Assembly (NCBI GenBank): GCA_945862435.1
Contig: CAMAXX010000004.1
Location: 62,001 to 126,000 of the forward strand
Length of the DNA stretch: 64,000 bases
Direction of reading: 5' to 3'
Origin: Pseudorhodobacter antarcticus
GTDB taxonomy: Bacteria; Pseudomonadota; Alphaproteobacteria; Rhodobacterales; Rhodobacteraceae
The translations under genes were made by a program, and so were the position numbers. The notes beneath the pieces are model-generated. The model made no database searches. It saw only the letters and a program-made list of their open reading frames with translations, and was not told where the DNA came from. Positions 21,406 to 30,913 of the stretch are shown here, piece by piece. Each line of letters begins with the position of its first letter. Position 1 is the first letter of the stretch.

Positions 21406-21528
21406 ATGGAGACGATGATGGCGGGCCCAATTCAACAGCAAGGCGCCGCGACGCCGCAACCTCAGCAGCAGCAAGGACAGGTTCCAGCCCCCAGTGCGCC
21501 GCCTATTCGCGACTGGGCGTCAATCTAA
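21406..21528 (+). CDS. Small Gln/Pro-rich protein upstream of TfoX_C gene
   Basis: A 40-codon frame (METMMAGPIQQQ...) is rich in Gln, Pro and Ala and ends PIRDWASI. A second ATG at 21415 is also possible. The stop TAA lies 3 nt before the GTG of the TfoX_C gene, which has no ribosome-binding site of its own, so the small frame may serve translational coupling. I recognise no family, and low complexity makes a functional guess unsafe. Confidence 0.4.
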   Translation: METMMAGPIQQQGAATPQPQQQQGQVPAPSAPPIRDWASI

Positions 21529-21531
21529 AAC

Positions 21532-21876
21532 GTGAACACCCCGATATCCTCGCTTCCCAATCTTGGCCCCGAGGCCGAGGCAGAGTGCGCGCGCGCGGGT
21601 ATTCATTCGGCCGAAGCTTTGCGCGCGCTAGGCGCAGACGCGGCCTATGCAATGCTGATCGCCGCAGGCACGCGCCCACATTTTATTGGCTACTATGCGC
21701 TGCATATGGCGCTGCAAGGCCGCCCTTGGAACGATTGCAAAGGCGCTGAAAAGGTCGCTTTGCGCAAAAGCTTCGACGTCCTCAAAAACACGCATCTGCG
21801 ATCTGATGCAAAAGGCCGCTCAGATTCAGAGGTCGCTTTGCAGTTTTTCGGTGTGGTTGAGAAGAAACGTACCTAG
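21532..21876 (+). CDS. TfoX C-terminal domain protein
   Basis: This 114-residue protein consists of a TfoX_C/Sxy C-terminal helical domain. ISSLPNLGPEAEAECARAGI followed by HSAEALRALGADAAYAMLIA matches the family pattern, and YALHMALQGRPWND closes the domain. The N-terminal TfoX domain is absent, as is common for the short alphaproteobacterial members. The start is GTG at 21532. TfoX/Sxy is a competence regulator in gammaproteobacteria; the role of stand-alone C-terminal domains is not established. The last 30 residues (FDVLKNTHLRSDAKGRSD onward) are not part of the conserved domain. Confidence 0.8.
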   Translation: MNTPISSLPNLGPEAEAECARAGIHSAEALRALGADAAYAMLIAAGTRPHFIGYYALHMALQGRPWNDCKGAEKVALRKSFDVLKNTHLRSDAKGRSDSEVALQFFGVVEKKRT

Positions 21877-22021
21877 CATATCCTTAAGCATCTTATGCAA
21901 TCCAAAGTGCATAAATGCGCGATTATTATTGCCAAATGTATCATCTTATTTTCACTATGATATACAATTAAAGTCTTTGTACCCCCCTTCTTAGTCTTTG
22001 ACTATAGTTAACGCCCACGCA

Positions 22022-22044
22022 ACCATTCATTAATCATGAATGGT
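22022..22044. promoter_or_regulatory. Perfect inverted repeat just before the RTX gene
   Basis: ACCATTCAT (22022-22030) and ATGAATGGT (22036-22044) form a perfect 9-bp inverted repeat around a 5-nt centre. A third partial copy (GAATGG) overlaps the start codon at 22054. The dyad ends 9 nt before the ATG, so a bound protein or an RNA hairpin would block expression. It is an operator or translational-control candidate. The factor is unknown. The rest of 21877-22021 is AT-rich and holds no gene. Confidence 0.5.
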
Positions 22045-22053
22045 GCGCAGTGA

Positions 22054-24606
22054 ATGGTAGAGATTAATCTTTCGTCAACTTATGCCAACCAAAAATCAAC
22101 AGAAGTTTCTGAAAGCTTCTTTGGCACAGTTGTTAAATCTGGAAAAAAGGATGAAGGTGTTTATAGCACTTTCTCAACCAATAATGCCCTATTCTTAGAA
22201 GGTGTCACTAATACGACCCTTGCGCTTGATGCGCTGAAGATTGGCTCAATCCGCTATCCAGGCGGATCGGAATCGCGCATATTTGATCTTAGTGATCCAG
22301 AGGATATTGCAGGTCTGCACCGCGCAATAGATTACTGCGCAGCCAATAACCTTGCGTTGAATTTTACGCTTCACGATACAAGGTACTTCAAAAACATTGC
22401 AACACAGGAAGTATACTTAACAGGGTTTGAACGCGCCGAGCTTTCTAATTTTATAACAGAAGATCTTATTGGGTATGCTAATGATAAGCATGTAAAGATT
22501 GAATCCATTCATTTGGGAAACGAATTTCAAAGTCGCGTTGAAGAGTACGGATCGCCTGCTTGGGTGGGATATGCAAAAGTTTCATCCGTTCTGTTGAACG
22601 AACTTGACCAGATTTTGGGCAATATCGATGAAAAGCCCTATGGCGAACCTGATCTTGTTATTCAACCAAATAATTGGCTTTCGCCACAAAATCATGATGC
22701 GTTTGTAGATATTCTTGTCTCGTCAATTGGTAAGGACGGGACGTCGGCGGCAAGCAAACTGGATGGGATTGACATTCACGGTGCGGGCACGGGCAGCCTT
22801 ACGACGACCAATACGTTAGAGCTGACTTGGGAGGATTACTTTGGTATTGGAGGTGCGCCGTCTTATGAACGAAATATAAACAGGATGGTGGAGGACTGGC
22901 GCAGCGATGACAGATTTTCAAATTTGTCCTTTCGCAACGATGCATGGGCCTATGCAACATCGCCGAAACTATCCGACGCAGCGCTTGGCATGTTGCAACT
23001 GCATACAGCATCTGAACTTGGGCTTACATCCGCAACAAGTTACGTTGCCTACAATCTTGATGACTCCGCCCTAGTGCGACACATTGCAGATCAATTTAGT
23101 CCCGAAGTGAAAATGACTGCCGGCGGCGCGCTTTTTGCAATGATGAGCGAGGCCTTGCAGGGCACTGAAGCCAGCACTTTTAAATCCGAACTTACCCCAG
23201 CACAGGAAGCACGACTGCCTGTCTTGACACGCGCCTTTGAAGGGGATCAAAAAACTGTTCTCTATTTGGTGAACCGCACCGATCAAAGTATAAATATCGA
23301 TCTGAACGCGGCTGACATGCTTTTATCCGATGAAACATATGTGGGCGGCGTTTCCAGCGTGTCGGTGAATATTCTGGGGTCAAGCGATCCCACAAGGGGA
23401 AACGGGACGCCAACGAATACGATCTTCTCCCTTACATCGCAGCAATTGGACGAGGGCAGCGATGATTTCGTTTTGAATACATTTGAAATCGCGCAAGTTA
23501 CCCTGATGTCCGCTGGTACATTTGGCACGGATAAATCGGAAAGGATGACCGCGCCCCAAACTGGCGCAATCCTACATGGATTGGGCGGGAACGATTCCAT
23601 GTTCGGCAGCGGTTTTACAGATACGATTGCGGGCGGTGCGGGAAATGATTTTCTGTTTGGTGGGCTTGGCGACGATGTTCTTTTTGGTGGGAACGGCGCT
23701 GATAAATTGTTTGGTGGTGCGGGAGTGGATACAGCGAGCTATGCCTATTCAAGCGGCGCAGTACGTATTCACCTCGGCCTGCCTTCGCGCAGCAGTGCGG
23801 ATGCGGCGCAAGATGTTTTAAGCGGAATTGAACACATCGAAGGCAGCAGATTTAACGATTCGATCACTGGTGATATCAAAGCCAATGTTATTTTTGGTGG
23901 CGCGGGTGACGACGATTTGTATTTCTCGGGTGGCGCAGACTCTTTATTCGGAGGAACTGGGGCAAACGATAGCCTGTATTTGGGGCGGTCTGCGGCGCAG
24001 GTTTCGCTTTTTCAGGGCAAAGGCAGTGGCGGAATTGTCGTGGACGGTATCGAGAACTTGTATGGAAGTATGCGAAACGACAACCTGACAGGAAACTTTG
24101 CAAACAATATTATTGCAGGTGGCGGCGGCGATGACGTGTTGTCGGGCTTTGGCGGAAATGATCATCTGATCGGAAGTAGCGGCGACGACAAACTGTACGG
24201 CGGGCGCGGCGATGACCGTTTGGTAGGAGGCGCGGGCGCCGATACGATCAGGGGTGGTCTCGGCAGCAATCAGTTTATCTACAATTCTCCGAAAGAGGGC
24301 GGCGATTTTATTGCGGATTTCAAGACTGATCCAGATACGGCAGATCGGATTCATGTCCGGGGCACAAACTTCGGCAATCTAGATCTGGGCCAACTAAAGG
24401 CTAACCAATTTGTTTCGAACGAAGATGACATCACTGCGAAAGACAGCAATGACCGCTTTATCTATCGCGAAAGCGATGCGACTCTTTGGTTTGACATGGA
24501 TGGAACTGGCGTTCTGCCTGCGCGCCTTTTGGCGCAACTGGATGACAGCGATGATGCGCAAAATGCGGAGACCGCTTTTGCGGCCTCCAACATTTGGATA
24601 TTCTAG
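22054..24606 (+). CDS. Secreted RTX protein with glycoside-hydrolase-like N-terminus
   Basis: This 850-residue protein has no Sec signal. Residues 1-360 look like a TIM-barrel glycoside hydrolase of the GH39/51/79 kind: SIRYPGGSESRIFDL (about 65-79) and SIHLGNEF, where Glu157 would be the acid/base. Residues about 390-485 look like the accompanying beta-sandwich. Residues about 508-740 hold many RTX nonapeptides (GGAGNDFLFGGLGDDVLFGG and relatives), which bind calcium. The C-terminal 100 residues, rich in Asp and Ala, fit a type I secretion signal. Type I exporter genes are not adjacent. The gene is AT-richer than its neighbours and ends 2 bp from ndk. The usual nucleophile region reads FRNDAW rather than TEWN, so catalysis is uncertain. 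Confidence 0.8.
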   Translation: MVEINLSSTYANQKSTEVSESFFGTVVKSGKKDEGVYSTFSTNNALFLEGVTNTTLALDALKIGSIRYPGGSESRIFDLSDPEDIAGLHRAIDYCAANNLALNFTLHDTRYFKNIATQEVYLTGFERAELSNFITEDLIGYANDKHVKIESIHLGNEFQSRVEEYGSPAWVGYAKVSSVLLNELDQILGNIDEKPYGEPDLVIQPNNWLSPQNHDAFVDILVSSIGKDGTSAASKLDGIDIHGAGTGSLTTTNTLELTWEDYFGIGGAPSYERNINRMVEDWRSDDRFSNLSFRNDAWAYATSPKLSDAALGMLQLHTASELGLTSATSYVAYNLDDSALVRHIADQFSPEVKMTAGGALFAMMSEALQGTEASTFKSELTPAQEARLPVLTRAFEGDQKTVLYLVNRTDQSINIDLNAADMLLSDETYVGGVSSVSVNILGSSDPTRGNGTPTNTIFSLTSQQLDEGSDDFVLNTFEIAQVTLMSAGTFGTDKSERMTAPQTGAILHGLGGNDSMFGSGFTDTIAGGAGNDFLFGGLGDDVLFGGNGADKLFGGAGVDTASYAYSSGAVRIHLGLPSRSSADAAQDVLSGIEHIEGSRFNDSITGDIKANVIFGGAGDDDLYFSGGADSLFGGTGANDSLYLGRSAAQVSLFQGKGSGGIVVDGIENLYGSMRNDNLTGNFANNIIAGGGGDDVLSGFGGNDHLIGSSGDDKLYGGRGDDRLVGGAGADTIRGGLGSNQFIYNSPKEGGDFIADFKTDPDTADRIHVRGTNFGNLDLGQLKANQFVSNEDDITAKDSNDRFIYRESDATLWFDMDGTGVLPARLLAQLDDSDDAQNAETAFAASNIWIF

Positions 24607-24608
24607 GC

Positions 24609-25031
24609 TTAGCCGACCAGCTCAAGACCCGCGAAGAAGAACGCGATCTCACGTGCAGCAGCAGCTTCGCTATCAGAACCGTGAGCCGAATTTTCGCCCT
24701 TGGACAGCGCAAATTCCTTGCGGATCGTGCCGGGTGCCGCAGCGGCTGGATCTGTCGCGCCCATAACTTCGCGGTTCTTGGCAATGGCGCCCTCGCCTTC
24801 CAAAACCTGCACAACGACCGGCTCGGATGCCATGAAATCACACAATTCGCCATAAAAACCGCGCTCGGCATGTTCGGCATAGAACTGGCCAGCTTGCGCT
24901 TTGGTCAGGTGGATACGCTTGGATGCAACTACGCGCAGGCCAGCCTCTTCAAATTTTGCCACAATTTTGCCCGTCAGGTTGCGCTTGGTGGCATCGGGCT
25001 TGATGATAGATAGGGTGCGTTCAATGGCCAT
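24609..25031 (-). CDS. ndk: Nucleoside diphosphate kinase
   Basis: This 140-residue enzyme equilibrates nucleoside tri- and diphosphates. It has [18 protein letters not shown] at the start and the active-site histidine in [20 protein letters not shown]. Length is standard. The ATG at 25031 begins the conserved [10 protein letters not shown] longer upstream frame is non-homologous. It converges on the RTX gene with 2 bp between the stops and diverges from the ABC-F gene at 25156. Confidence 0.97.
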   Translation of the reverse strand: MAIERTLSIIKPDATKRNLTGKIVAKFEEAGLRVVASKRIHLTKAQAGQFYAEHAERGFYGELCDFMASEPVVVQVLEGEGAIAKNREVMGATDPAAAAPGTIRKEFALSKGENSAHGSDSEAAAAREIAFFFAGLELVG

Positions 25032-25155
25032 TTGGCTCTCCATAAAGTTAGGGCTTGTGCCCGAAAACTGATGCGCGGCGCTTAGCACGAGGCAAAGCTG
25101 TTGAAAAGCCGCTAAGTGGTTGACGGCGCTTGCGCCATGGGGCATCCCCCGCATC

Positions 25156-27006
25156 ATGTTAAAAATTGATGATATCACCTATAACGTCGAAGGCCGCCCC
25201 CTGTTTGAAGGGGCATCTGCAACCATTCCAACGGGTCATAAAGTTGGGCTTGTGGGACGCAATGGCGCAGGCAAAACCACGCTGTTTAAGCTGATTAAAC
25301 GGGAACTGGCATTAGAGGGCGGCGAAATTTCGATGCCAAACCGCGCCCGAATTGGTGGTGTGGCGCAGGAAGTGCCCTCGTCGTCCACATCTTTGCTGGA
25401 CACGGTTCTGGCCGCCGACACCGAACGCGCCGCCCTGTTGGCCGAGGCGGAGACTGCGACCGATCCGCACCGCATTGCCGAAGTGCAGGCGCGGCTGGCC
25501 GATATTGATGCATGGTCAGCCGAGGGGCGCGCATCGGCCATTCTAAAAGGGTTGGGATTTGATGGGGCAGCCCAGCTAAAACCTTGCAGCGATTTTTCGG
25601 GCGGCTGGCGTATGCGCGTGGCGCTGGCAGGCGTGCTGTTCGCCCAGCCTGATTACCTTTTGCTGGACGAGCCGACGAACTATCTAGATTTGGAAGGCGC
25701 GCTGTGGCTGGAAAGCTATTTGCAAAAATACCCCCACACAGTGTTGATTATCAGCCATGATCGCGGTCTTTTGAACCGCGCCGTATCGGGCATTTTGCAC
25801 CTTGATAACCGCCAGCTGACCTATTGGTCTGGTCCCTATGACCAATTTGCGCGCCAATTTGCCGAACGCCGCGCGGTGCAGGCCAATGAAGCCAAAAAGC
25901 AAGAGGCGCGGCGCGCGCATCTGCAATCTTTTGTGGATCGTTTCAAGGCAAAGGCATCCAAGGCTGTGCAGGCGCAATCGCGCGTCAAGATGCTGGAAAA
26001 GATGGATATCATTACCGCGCCTGAAGACGCAAAAAAGGTGGTGTTTACCTTTCCAGAACCCGAGGAACTCTCGCCGCCGATCATTTCTATGGAAGGCGTC
26101 TCGGTCGGCTATGACGGGCGCGCCGTGTTGAAAAACCTGTCTTTGCGCATCGATCAAGATGACCGCATCGCCCTTTTGGGCCGTAACGGCGAAGGTAAAT
26201 CTACCTTGTCCAAACTGCTGGCGGGCAAACTGCCGACAATGGCAGGTAAAATGGTGCGATCCAGCAAGCTGCGCATCGGCTATTTCGCCCAGCATCAGGT
26301 GGACGAGTTGTTTATTGATGAAACGCCCCTGCAACACATCATGCGCCTGCGCCCCGGCGAAGGGCAGCCCAAACTGCGCGCGCGGCTGGCATCGTTTGGC
26401 CTTGGCGCAGATCAGGCTGAAACCATGGTCGGGCGGCTGTCGGGCGGGCAAAAGGCGCGGCTATCGTTGCTGCTGGCCACCATCGACGCGCCGCATTTGC
26501 TGATACTGGACGAACCTACCAACCATCTTGATATTGAATCGCGCGAAGCGCTGGTAAACGCGCTGACCGAATATTCTGGCGCTGTGATTTTGGTCAGCCA
26601 CGATATGCATCTGTTATCCTTGGTTGCAGACCGCCTTTGGCTTGTTAAGGGTGGGGCCGTGGCCCCCTATACCGAAGACCTAGAAGCATACCGCCGCCAA
26701 CTGCTTGCTGGTGATGAAAGCGCGAAGCCTGCCAAAGCGGCCATCGAAAAACCAAAACGCGCCAGCGCTGATGATGTCAAACGCCTGCGCGCAGATGTAA
26801 AGGTTTGCGAAGAACGCCTTGCGAAACTGGGCGATATGCAAAGCAAACTGGCCACAAAACTCGCCGACCCTGCCCTTTATGAAGACGGGCGTTCGGGCGA
26901 ACTTGAGACGTGGAATAAAAAATACGGCGAGGTGATGACGGCACTAGACCGCGCCGAAGCCCTGTGGCTGGCAGCGTCAGAAAAGTTGGAGGCCGCAACA
27001 AGTTAG
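25156..27006 (+). CDS. ABC-F family ATPase
   Basis: This 616-residue soluble protein has two ABC ATPase domains: Walker [11 protein letters not shown] with [16 protein letters not shown], then [10 protein letters not shown] with [17 protein letters not shown] charged linker (about residues 230-285, [20 protein letters not shown]) joins them. A C-terminal coiled coil follows ([20 protein letters not shown]). There are no membrane segments, so this is an ABC-F translation factor of the YheS/Uup type and not a transporter. The ATG at 25156 begins [10 protein letters not shown]. Its ribosomal target is unknown. Confidence 0.93.
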   Translation: MLKIDDITYNVEGRPLFEGASATIPTGHKVGLVGRNGAGKTTLFKLIKRELALEGGEISMPNRARIGGVAQEVPSSSTSLLDTVLAADTERAALLAEAETATDPHRIAEVQARLADIDAWSAEGRASAILKGLGFDGAAQLKPCSDFSGGWRMRVALAGVLFAQPDYLLLDEPTNYLDLEGALWLESYLQKYPHTVLIISHDRGLLNRAVSGILHLDNRQLTYWSGPYDQFARQFAERRAVQANEAKKQEARRAHLQSFVDRFKAKASKAVQAQSRVKMLEKMDIITAPEDAKKVVFTFPEPEELSPPIISMEGVSVGYDGRAVLKNLSLRIDQDDRIALLGRNGEGKSTLSKLLAGKLPTMAGKMVRSSKLRIGYFAQHQVDELFIDETPLQHIMRLRPGEGQPKLRARLASFGLGADQAETMVGRLSGGQKARLSLLLATIDAPHLLILDEPTNHLDIESREALVNALTEYSGAVILVSHDMHLLSLVADRLWLVKGGAVAPYTEDLEAYRRQLLAGDESAKPAKAAIEKPKRASADDVKRLRADVKVCEERLAKLGDMQSKLATKLADPALYEDGRSGELETWNKKYGEVMTALDRAEALWLAASEKLEAATS

Positions 27007-27095
27007 GCAGCATAAGAGCTGCGAAAGTGCCGCCGCACACCCCTCTTGTCCAACCGCGCCCTAAACATCATATATGTGCCATAGCAGGAGAGCAT

Positions 27096-27668
27096 ATGAG
27101 CGGCGACAGTTTTGGATCCTTAATCTACCTTGCGCTGTTGCTGGCGGCTTTGGGGGGCTGGGCGCTGGTGGAATACCGCACGCGCATGGGCGAGATGCTG
27201 CGCGTTGGGGCCGCTTGGGGGCTGATCTTTGTGGCAGTGGCGGCGGGTTACGCGATTTGGGGCGATTTGCGCCGCGATATTTTGCCGACGCAATCGGTGC
27301 AGGCAGGCAGTGTGCTGATCCCGCGCGCGCAAGACGGGCACTATTACCTTGGCCTGAATATCAACGGCGCAGATATCACCCTGATGGCTGATACCGGCGC
27401 AAGCGGCATTGTTTTCAGCAAAGCAGATGCGCAATCCTTGGGGATTGATATAGCAAACCTGCGATATTTGGGCACCGCAATGACGGCTAACGGAGAAGTG
27501 CGCACGGCGCGCGTGACGCTGGATACAATCACCCTTGGCCCGTTTTCTGATGCAAATATCACCGCCTTTGTCAATGACGGCGAGATGGACGGATCACTTT
27601 TGGGTATGGAATATCTGGGGCGGTTCAATATTTCGCTGGTTGACAATCAGATGGAACTGACCCGTTAA
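27096..27668 (+). CDS. Membrane-anchored retropepsin-like aspartic protease (TIGR02281)
   Basis: This 190-residue protein has two N-terminal transmembrane helices (LIYLALLLAALGGWALVEY and VGAAWGLIFVAVAAGYAIW). They are followed by a clan AA aspartic protease domain with DTGASGIVFSKADAQSLGI, the catalytic Asp in DTG. It acts as a homodimer in this clan, with one Asp per chain. The C-terminal GMEYLGRFNISLVDNQMEL is typical of TIGR02281 proteins. The ATG at 27096 has AGGAG about 6 nt upstream. Its substrate is not known. It faces the convergent holC gene 1 bp away. Confidence 0.88.
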   Translation: MSGDSFGSLIYLALLLAALGGWALVEYRTRMGEMLRVGAAWGLIFVAVAAGYAIWGDLRRDILPTQSVQAGSVLIPRAQDGHYYLGLNINGADITLMADTGASGIVFSKADAQSLGIDIANLRYLGTAMTANGEVRTARVTLDTITLGPFSDANITAFVNDGEMDGSLLGMEYLGRFNISLVDNQMELTR

Positions 27669-27669
27669 A

Positions 27670-28161
27670 TCAAGGGCTTGCAGGCGCGTTGGCGGCGGTT
27701 TTCAGCGCCCATTTTCCGCTTTCCTCGCTGTGATACTGGGCGTGCAAACCCGCTGACGAAACTGATTTCCAAAGCGCGCGCGCGGCCGTCACCTGCCCCA
27801 CATCGCTGGCATCAAACAGCACCCAAACCCGCTGCAAAGCTGCAGCCTCGTCCATATCCAAGCTAGTCGATCCGACAAGGGCCAACGCATCAAAGCCCGC
27901 GCTGGGAATATTTCCCAGCAAAATAGGCTGATCTGCGTCCTGCGCCCCGCCTGTAATGCCATGGGGTAGGAAGTGGGCCGCCTCACCTTCCCATAGTTTT
28001 GCGTCTAATTCCGCCAAAACTGCCTGATCCCCGCGCAACAGCACGCGCCACCCCGCCTGCAACGCGCGCGGCAAAATGGCCTGCAACGTGCTGGCAGCGG
28101 GGGATCGGGTTAGGTGGTAAAATACCACCACGCCCCCCCCAGTGGCGGCATTCCCGTTCAT
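27670..28161 (-). CDS. holC: DNA polymerase III subunit chi
   Basis: This 163-residue protein of the HolC family links the clamp loader to single-strand binding protein. FYHLTRSPAASTLQAILPRA, LWEGEAAHFLPHGI and DQPILLGN fit the family, and ALWKSVSSAGLHAQYHSEES is the conserved C-terminal helix. It overlaps pepA by 4 nt (ATGA), the standard alphaproteobacterial pepA-holC arrangement. A run of eight G lies 21 nt into the gene (plus-strand C8 at 28133-28140), a possible slippage spot. Confidence 0.9.
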   Translation of the reverse strand: MNGNAATGGGVVVFYHLTRSPAASTLQAILPRALQAGWRVLLRGDQAVLAELDAKLWEGEAAHFLPHGITGGAQDADQPILLGNIPSAGFDALALVGSTSLDMDEAAALQRVWVLFDASDVGQVTAARALWKSVSSAGLHAQYHSEESGKWALKTAANAPASP

Positions 28162-29627
28162 TTCGCTTCAAACTTATCCGCAATCAGCCTGTTCAGCGCC
28201 GCCACGCCCCAGCCAGTTGCACCTTTGGGGGCAAGCGGGGAATCTCCTTTTAAACTGGCGACCCCTGCAATGTCTAAATGGCACCATGGCACATCATCGC
28301 GCACAAAACGGCGCAGAAATTGGGCTGCAGTGATAGAGCCCCCATCGCGCCCACAGGAATTGACCATATCGGCCACGCGGGATTTTAGTTTATCATCATA
28401 GGCTTGGCCCATCGGCATACGCCATGCGCCCTCGCCTTCCGCCGCTGCGGCCTTTAGAAAATCATTCGCAAGCCCGTCATTATTAGAAAAGACACCTGCA
28501 TTTTCATGGCCCAAGGCCACGATAATCGCCCCCGTCAAAGTGGCCAAATTGATCAGCGCGCTGGGTTTAAAACGATCTTGCGCATACCAAAGCACATCGG
28601 CCAGCACCAACCGCCCTTCGGCATCGGTGTTGATCACCTCGATCGTATCGCCTTTCATCGAACGCACCACATCGCCAGGACGCTGCGCGCGCCCGTCAGG
28701 CATGTTTTCCACAATACCAACAAGCCCGACAACATTGGCCTTTGCCTTGCGCAGGGCCAGCGCGCGCATCACGCCCGCAACCACGCCCGCGCCGCCCATA
28801 TCCATTGTCATATCCTCCATCCCGCCCGCAGGTTTGATGGAAATACCCCCCGTATCAAACACAACGCCCTTTCCCACAAGGGCAAATGGCGCCTCATCGC
28901 CGCCACCGCGCCACTGCATGACAACCACTTTGCTGGGGCTATCTGACCCCTGCCCCACGCCCAGCAGCGCGTTCATGCCCAGTTTTTCAAGCTGCTCCTC
29001 TTCCAAAATCTCAACATCCAGCCCAATTTCCTGCATCGCAGCAAGACGGGCGGCGAAATCATAGGTGGTCAGGATATTGGCGGGCTCGTTCACCAGATCA
29101 CGGGTAAATAATACACCCTCGGCCAACGCGGCATTTGCGCGGGCCAATTTTGCCTGCATTTCAGGGTTTGCAACCGCCATCGTCACCGCGCCATATTGCG
29201 CGGCGGGACTAGTTTTATGGGCAGAAAAATCATAGGCGCGTAGGGCAATTCCCAGCGCTACCTCGCTGGCAGCGGGATGGCTTTCGGCAAGCACCAACGC
29301 GCCTTTTGCTCCCAACGCGCGGCCAATCGCACCGCCCGCGCGCCGCGACTCAATCGCGCCAGCCTTTTTGGGAAGGCGTATCACGTGCAGCGCATCTGCG
29401 TCCAACCCCGCCGGATAGGCCAAATCAATGCCATCCCCTGCCTTCAGTTGCGCAAAAGCCTCAGATGCCAGCGCCCGCGCCAGCGCGCCGCGCGTGGCCT
29501 TGTTCAGCGCCTTTGCCGCAGGCGTGTTGGGTGCATCGCCGTCGCACAAAAGGGCGATACGCCCCACAACCTTTGTCAAGTTTGGCAAATCAGGGCTTTG
29601 AAAGGCAATCATCACAGATTGGGCCAT
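28158..29627 (-). CDS. pepA: Leucyl aminopeptidase PepA
   Basis: This 489-residue M17 metallo-aminopeptidase has an N-terminal macro-like domain and a C-terminal catalytic domain. VGKGVVFDTGGISIKPAGGM, the di-metal signature NTDAEGRL and DMGGAGVVAGVMRALA are present. The ATG at 29627 has GAGGAG upstream and begins MAQSVMIAFQ. It is translationally coupled to holC and divergent from lptF across about 150 bp. Confidence 0.95.
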   Translation of the reverse strand: MAQSVMIAFQSPDLPNLTKVVGRIALLCDGDAPNTPAAKALNKATRGALARALASEAFAQLKAGDGIDLAYPAGLDADALHVIRLPKKAGAIESRRAGGAIGRALGAKGALVLAESHPAASEVALGIALRAYDFSAHKTSPAAQYGAVTMAVANPEMQAKLARANAALAEGVLFTRDLVNEPANILTTYDFAARLAAMQEIGLDVEILEEEQLEKLGMNALLGVGQGSDSPSKVVVMQWRGGGDEAPFALVGKGVVFDTGGISIKPAGGMEDMTMDMGGAGVVAGVMRALALRKAKANVVGLVGIVENMPDGRAQRPGDVVRSMKGDTIEVINTDAEGRLVLADVLWYAQDRFKPSALINLATLTGAIIVALGHENAGVFSNNDGLANDFLKAAAAEGEGAWRMPMGQAYDDKLKSRVADMVNSCGRDGGSITAAQFLRRFVRDDVPWCHLDIAGVASLKGDSPLAPKGATGWGVAALNRLIADKFEAK

Positions 29628-29779
29628 AGAGTTCTCCTCGCTCTGCGCCGATTGCGCAGAAATACGCCTCAAGCTAACCTTGGAAAGCAGAATATGCCAG
29701 ATAGCAGTTTTCCCTTCAGCGCGAATGGGGTAGGGTCGCCCAAAATCGAACCAGCGAAAGCACGGCTTTGCAGAACCCT

Positions 29780-30913
29780 ATGTCACGAATAGATCGCTAC
29801 ATATTCTGGCAACTGCTTGGTTTCTTTGGGTTTTTTTCGGTTATTTTGATTGCTGTTTATTGGGTTAACCGCGCTGTAGGTCTGCTAGAGACATTGCTAG
29901 GCGATGGGCAAACTTTGGGCGTTTTTGTGCAAATGTCGCTGCTAACCATTCCGGGTGTGGTCGAACTGATTGTGCCAATGGCTGCCTTTGGCGCTGCTGC
30001 CTTTACCGCCAATAAGTTGTCAGGTGATAGCGAACTTGTCATTCTACAAGCCACGGGGTTTTCTTATTGGCGCATTATGCGGCCGGTGATGTATTTTGGG
30101 GCTGTCGTGGCCATTTTCACCGCACTGGTGACCAATTACCTGATACCAGAGGCGGCCACGCAACTGCGCGAACTGAACGCCGAAATCTCTAAAAACACCA
30201 CGGCGAAATATCTGAAAGAGGGGCAATTTCACACGCCCAGCGAAGGCATCGTTCTTTATTTCCGCGACATCACTGATAACGGCGAGCTTTTGGATATTTT
30301 CATCGCAGATTCGCGCAACTTAAATTTTCAACAAATATACACCGCACAGCGCGCATTTGTGCTGAACGATGACGGAAGCCCAAAGCTGCTTTTGCTAGAC
30401 GGCGTGGTGCAGCGCAGCGTTATGACGGGTCAAACTCTATCAACCAGCCATTTTTCTGACTTTACCATTTCTTTAGATTCGTTGCTGGCAAACGAAAGAA
30501 AGGGCAAATTAGGCGCTGGCGAAATGTCCACGTTTTATTTGATCACTGCAACGGAAGCTACAGCGAAACCTCTGCGGCGTAGCGTTGAATATCTGCATTT
30601 TAAGGGTCATTTGCGCATCACTTGGGCTGTCAGTGCCGCCTTCACCGCGATGATTGGCTTTTCATCGCTGCTAGTTGGCGGATTTAGTCGCCAAGGGCTG
30701 TGGAAACAAATATCTTTGGCGATTGGGTTGTTGATAGTGATGTATCTTGTGCACATTGTGACCCTCAGCAACGGCCCGCTCTTGGCAGGCGGTTGGACTT
30801 TGGCCTATTTGACGCCATTGGTGGGCGCTATTGCCACAAGCCTTGTGATTTGGCAGGCTGGAAGACCGCGGCGTGTTGAACAGGCATCCACCCGTATAGT
30901 GGCTGCACGATGA
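29780..30913 (+). CDS. lptF: LPS export ABC transporter permease LptF
   Basis: This 377-residue inner-membrane subunit belongs to the LptB2FG complex, which extracts lipopolysaccharide and feeds it to the periplasmic bridge. It has three N-terminal helices (FWQLLGFFGFFSVILIAVYW onward), a periplasmic beta-jellyroll (about residues 130-270) and three C-terminal helices. SELVILQATGFSYWRIMRPV is the coupling-helix region. I place the start at ATG 29780; a TTG four codons upstream is possible and neither has a strong ribosome-binding site. It overlaps lptG by 4 nt. Confidence 0.94.
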   Translation: MSRIDRYIFWQLLGFFGFFSVILIAVYWVNRAVGLLETLLGDGQTLGVFVQMSLLTIPGVVELIVPMAAFGAAAFTANKLSGDSELVILQATGFSYWRIMRPVMYFGAVVAIFTALVTNYLIPEAATQLRELNAEISKNTTAKYLKEGQFHTPSEGIVLYFRDITDNGELLDIFIADSRNLNFQQIYTAQRAFVLNDDGSPKLLLLDGVVQRSVMTGQTLSTSHFSDFTISLDSLLANERKGKLGAGEMSTFYLITATEATAKPLRRSVEYLHFKGHLRITWAVSAAFTAMIGFSSLLVGGFSRQGLWKQISLAIGLLIVMYLVHIVTLSNGPLLAGGWTLAYLTPLVGAIATSLVIWQAGRPRRVEQASTRIVAAR

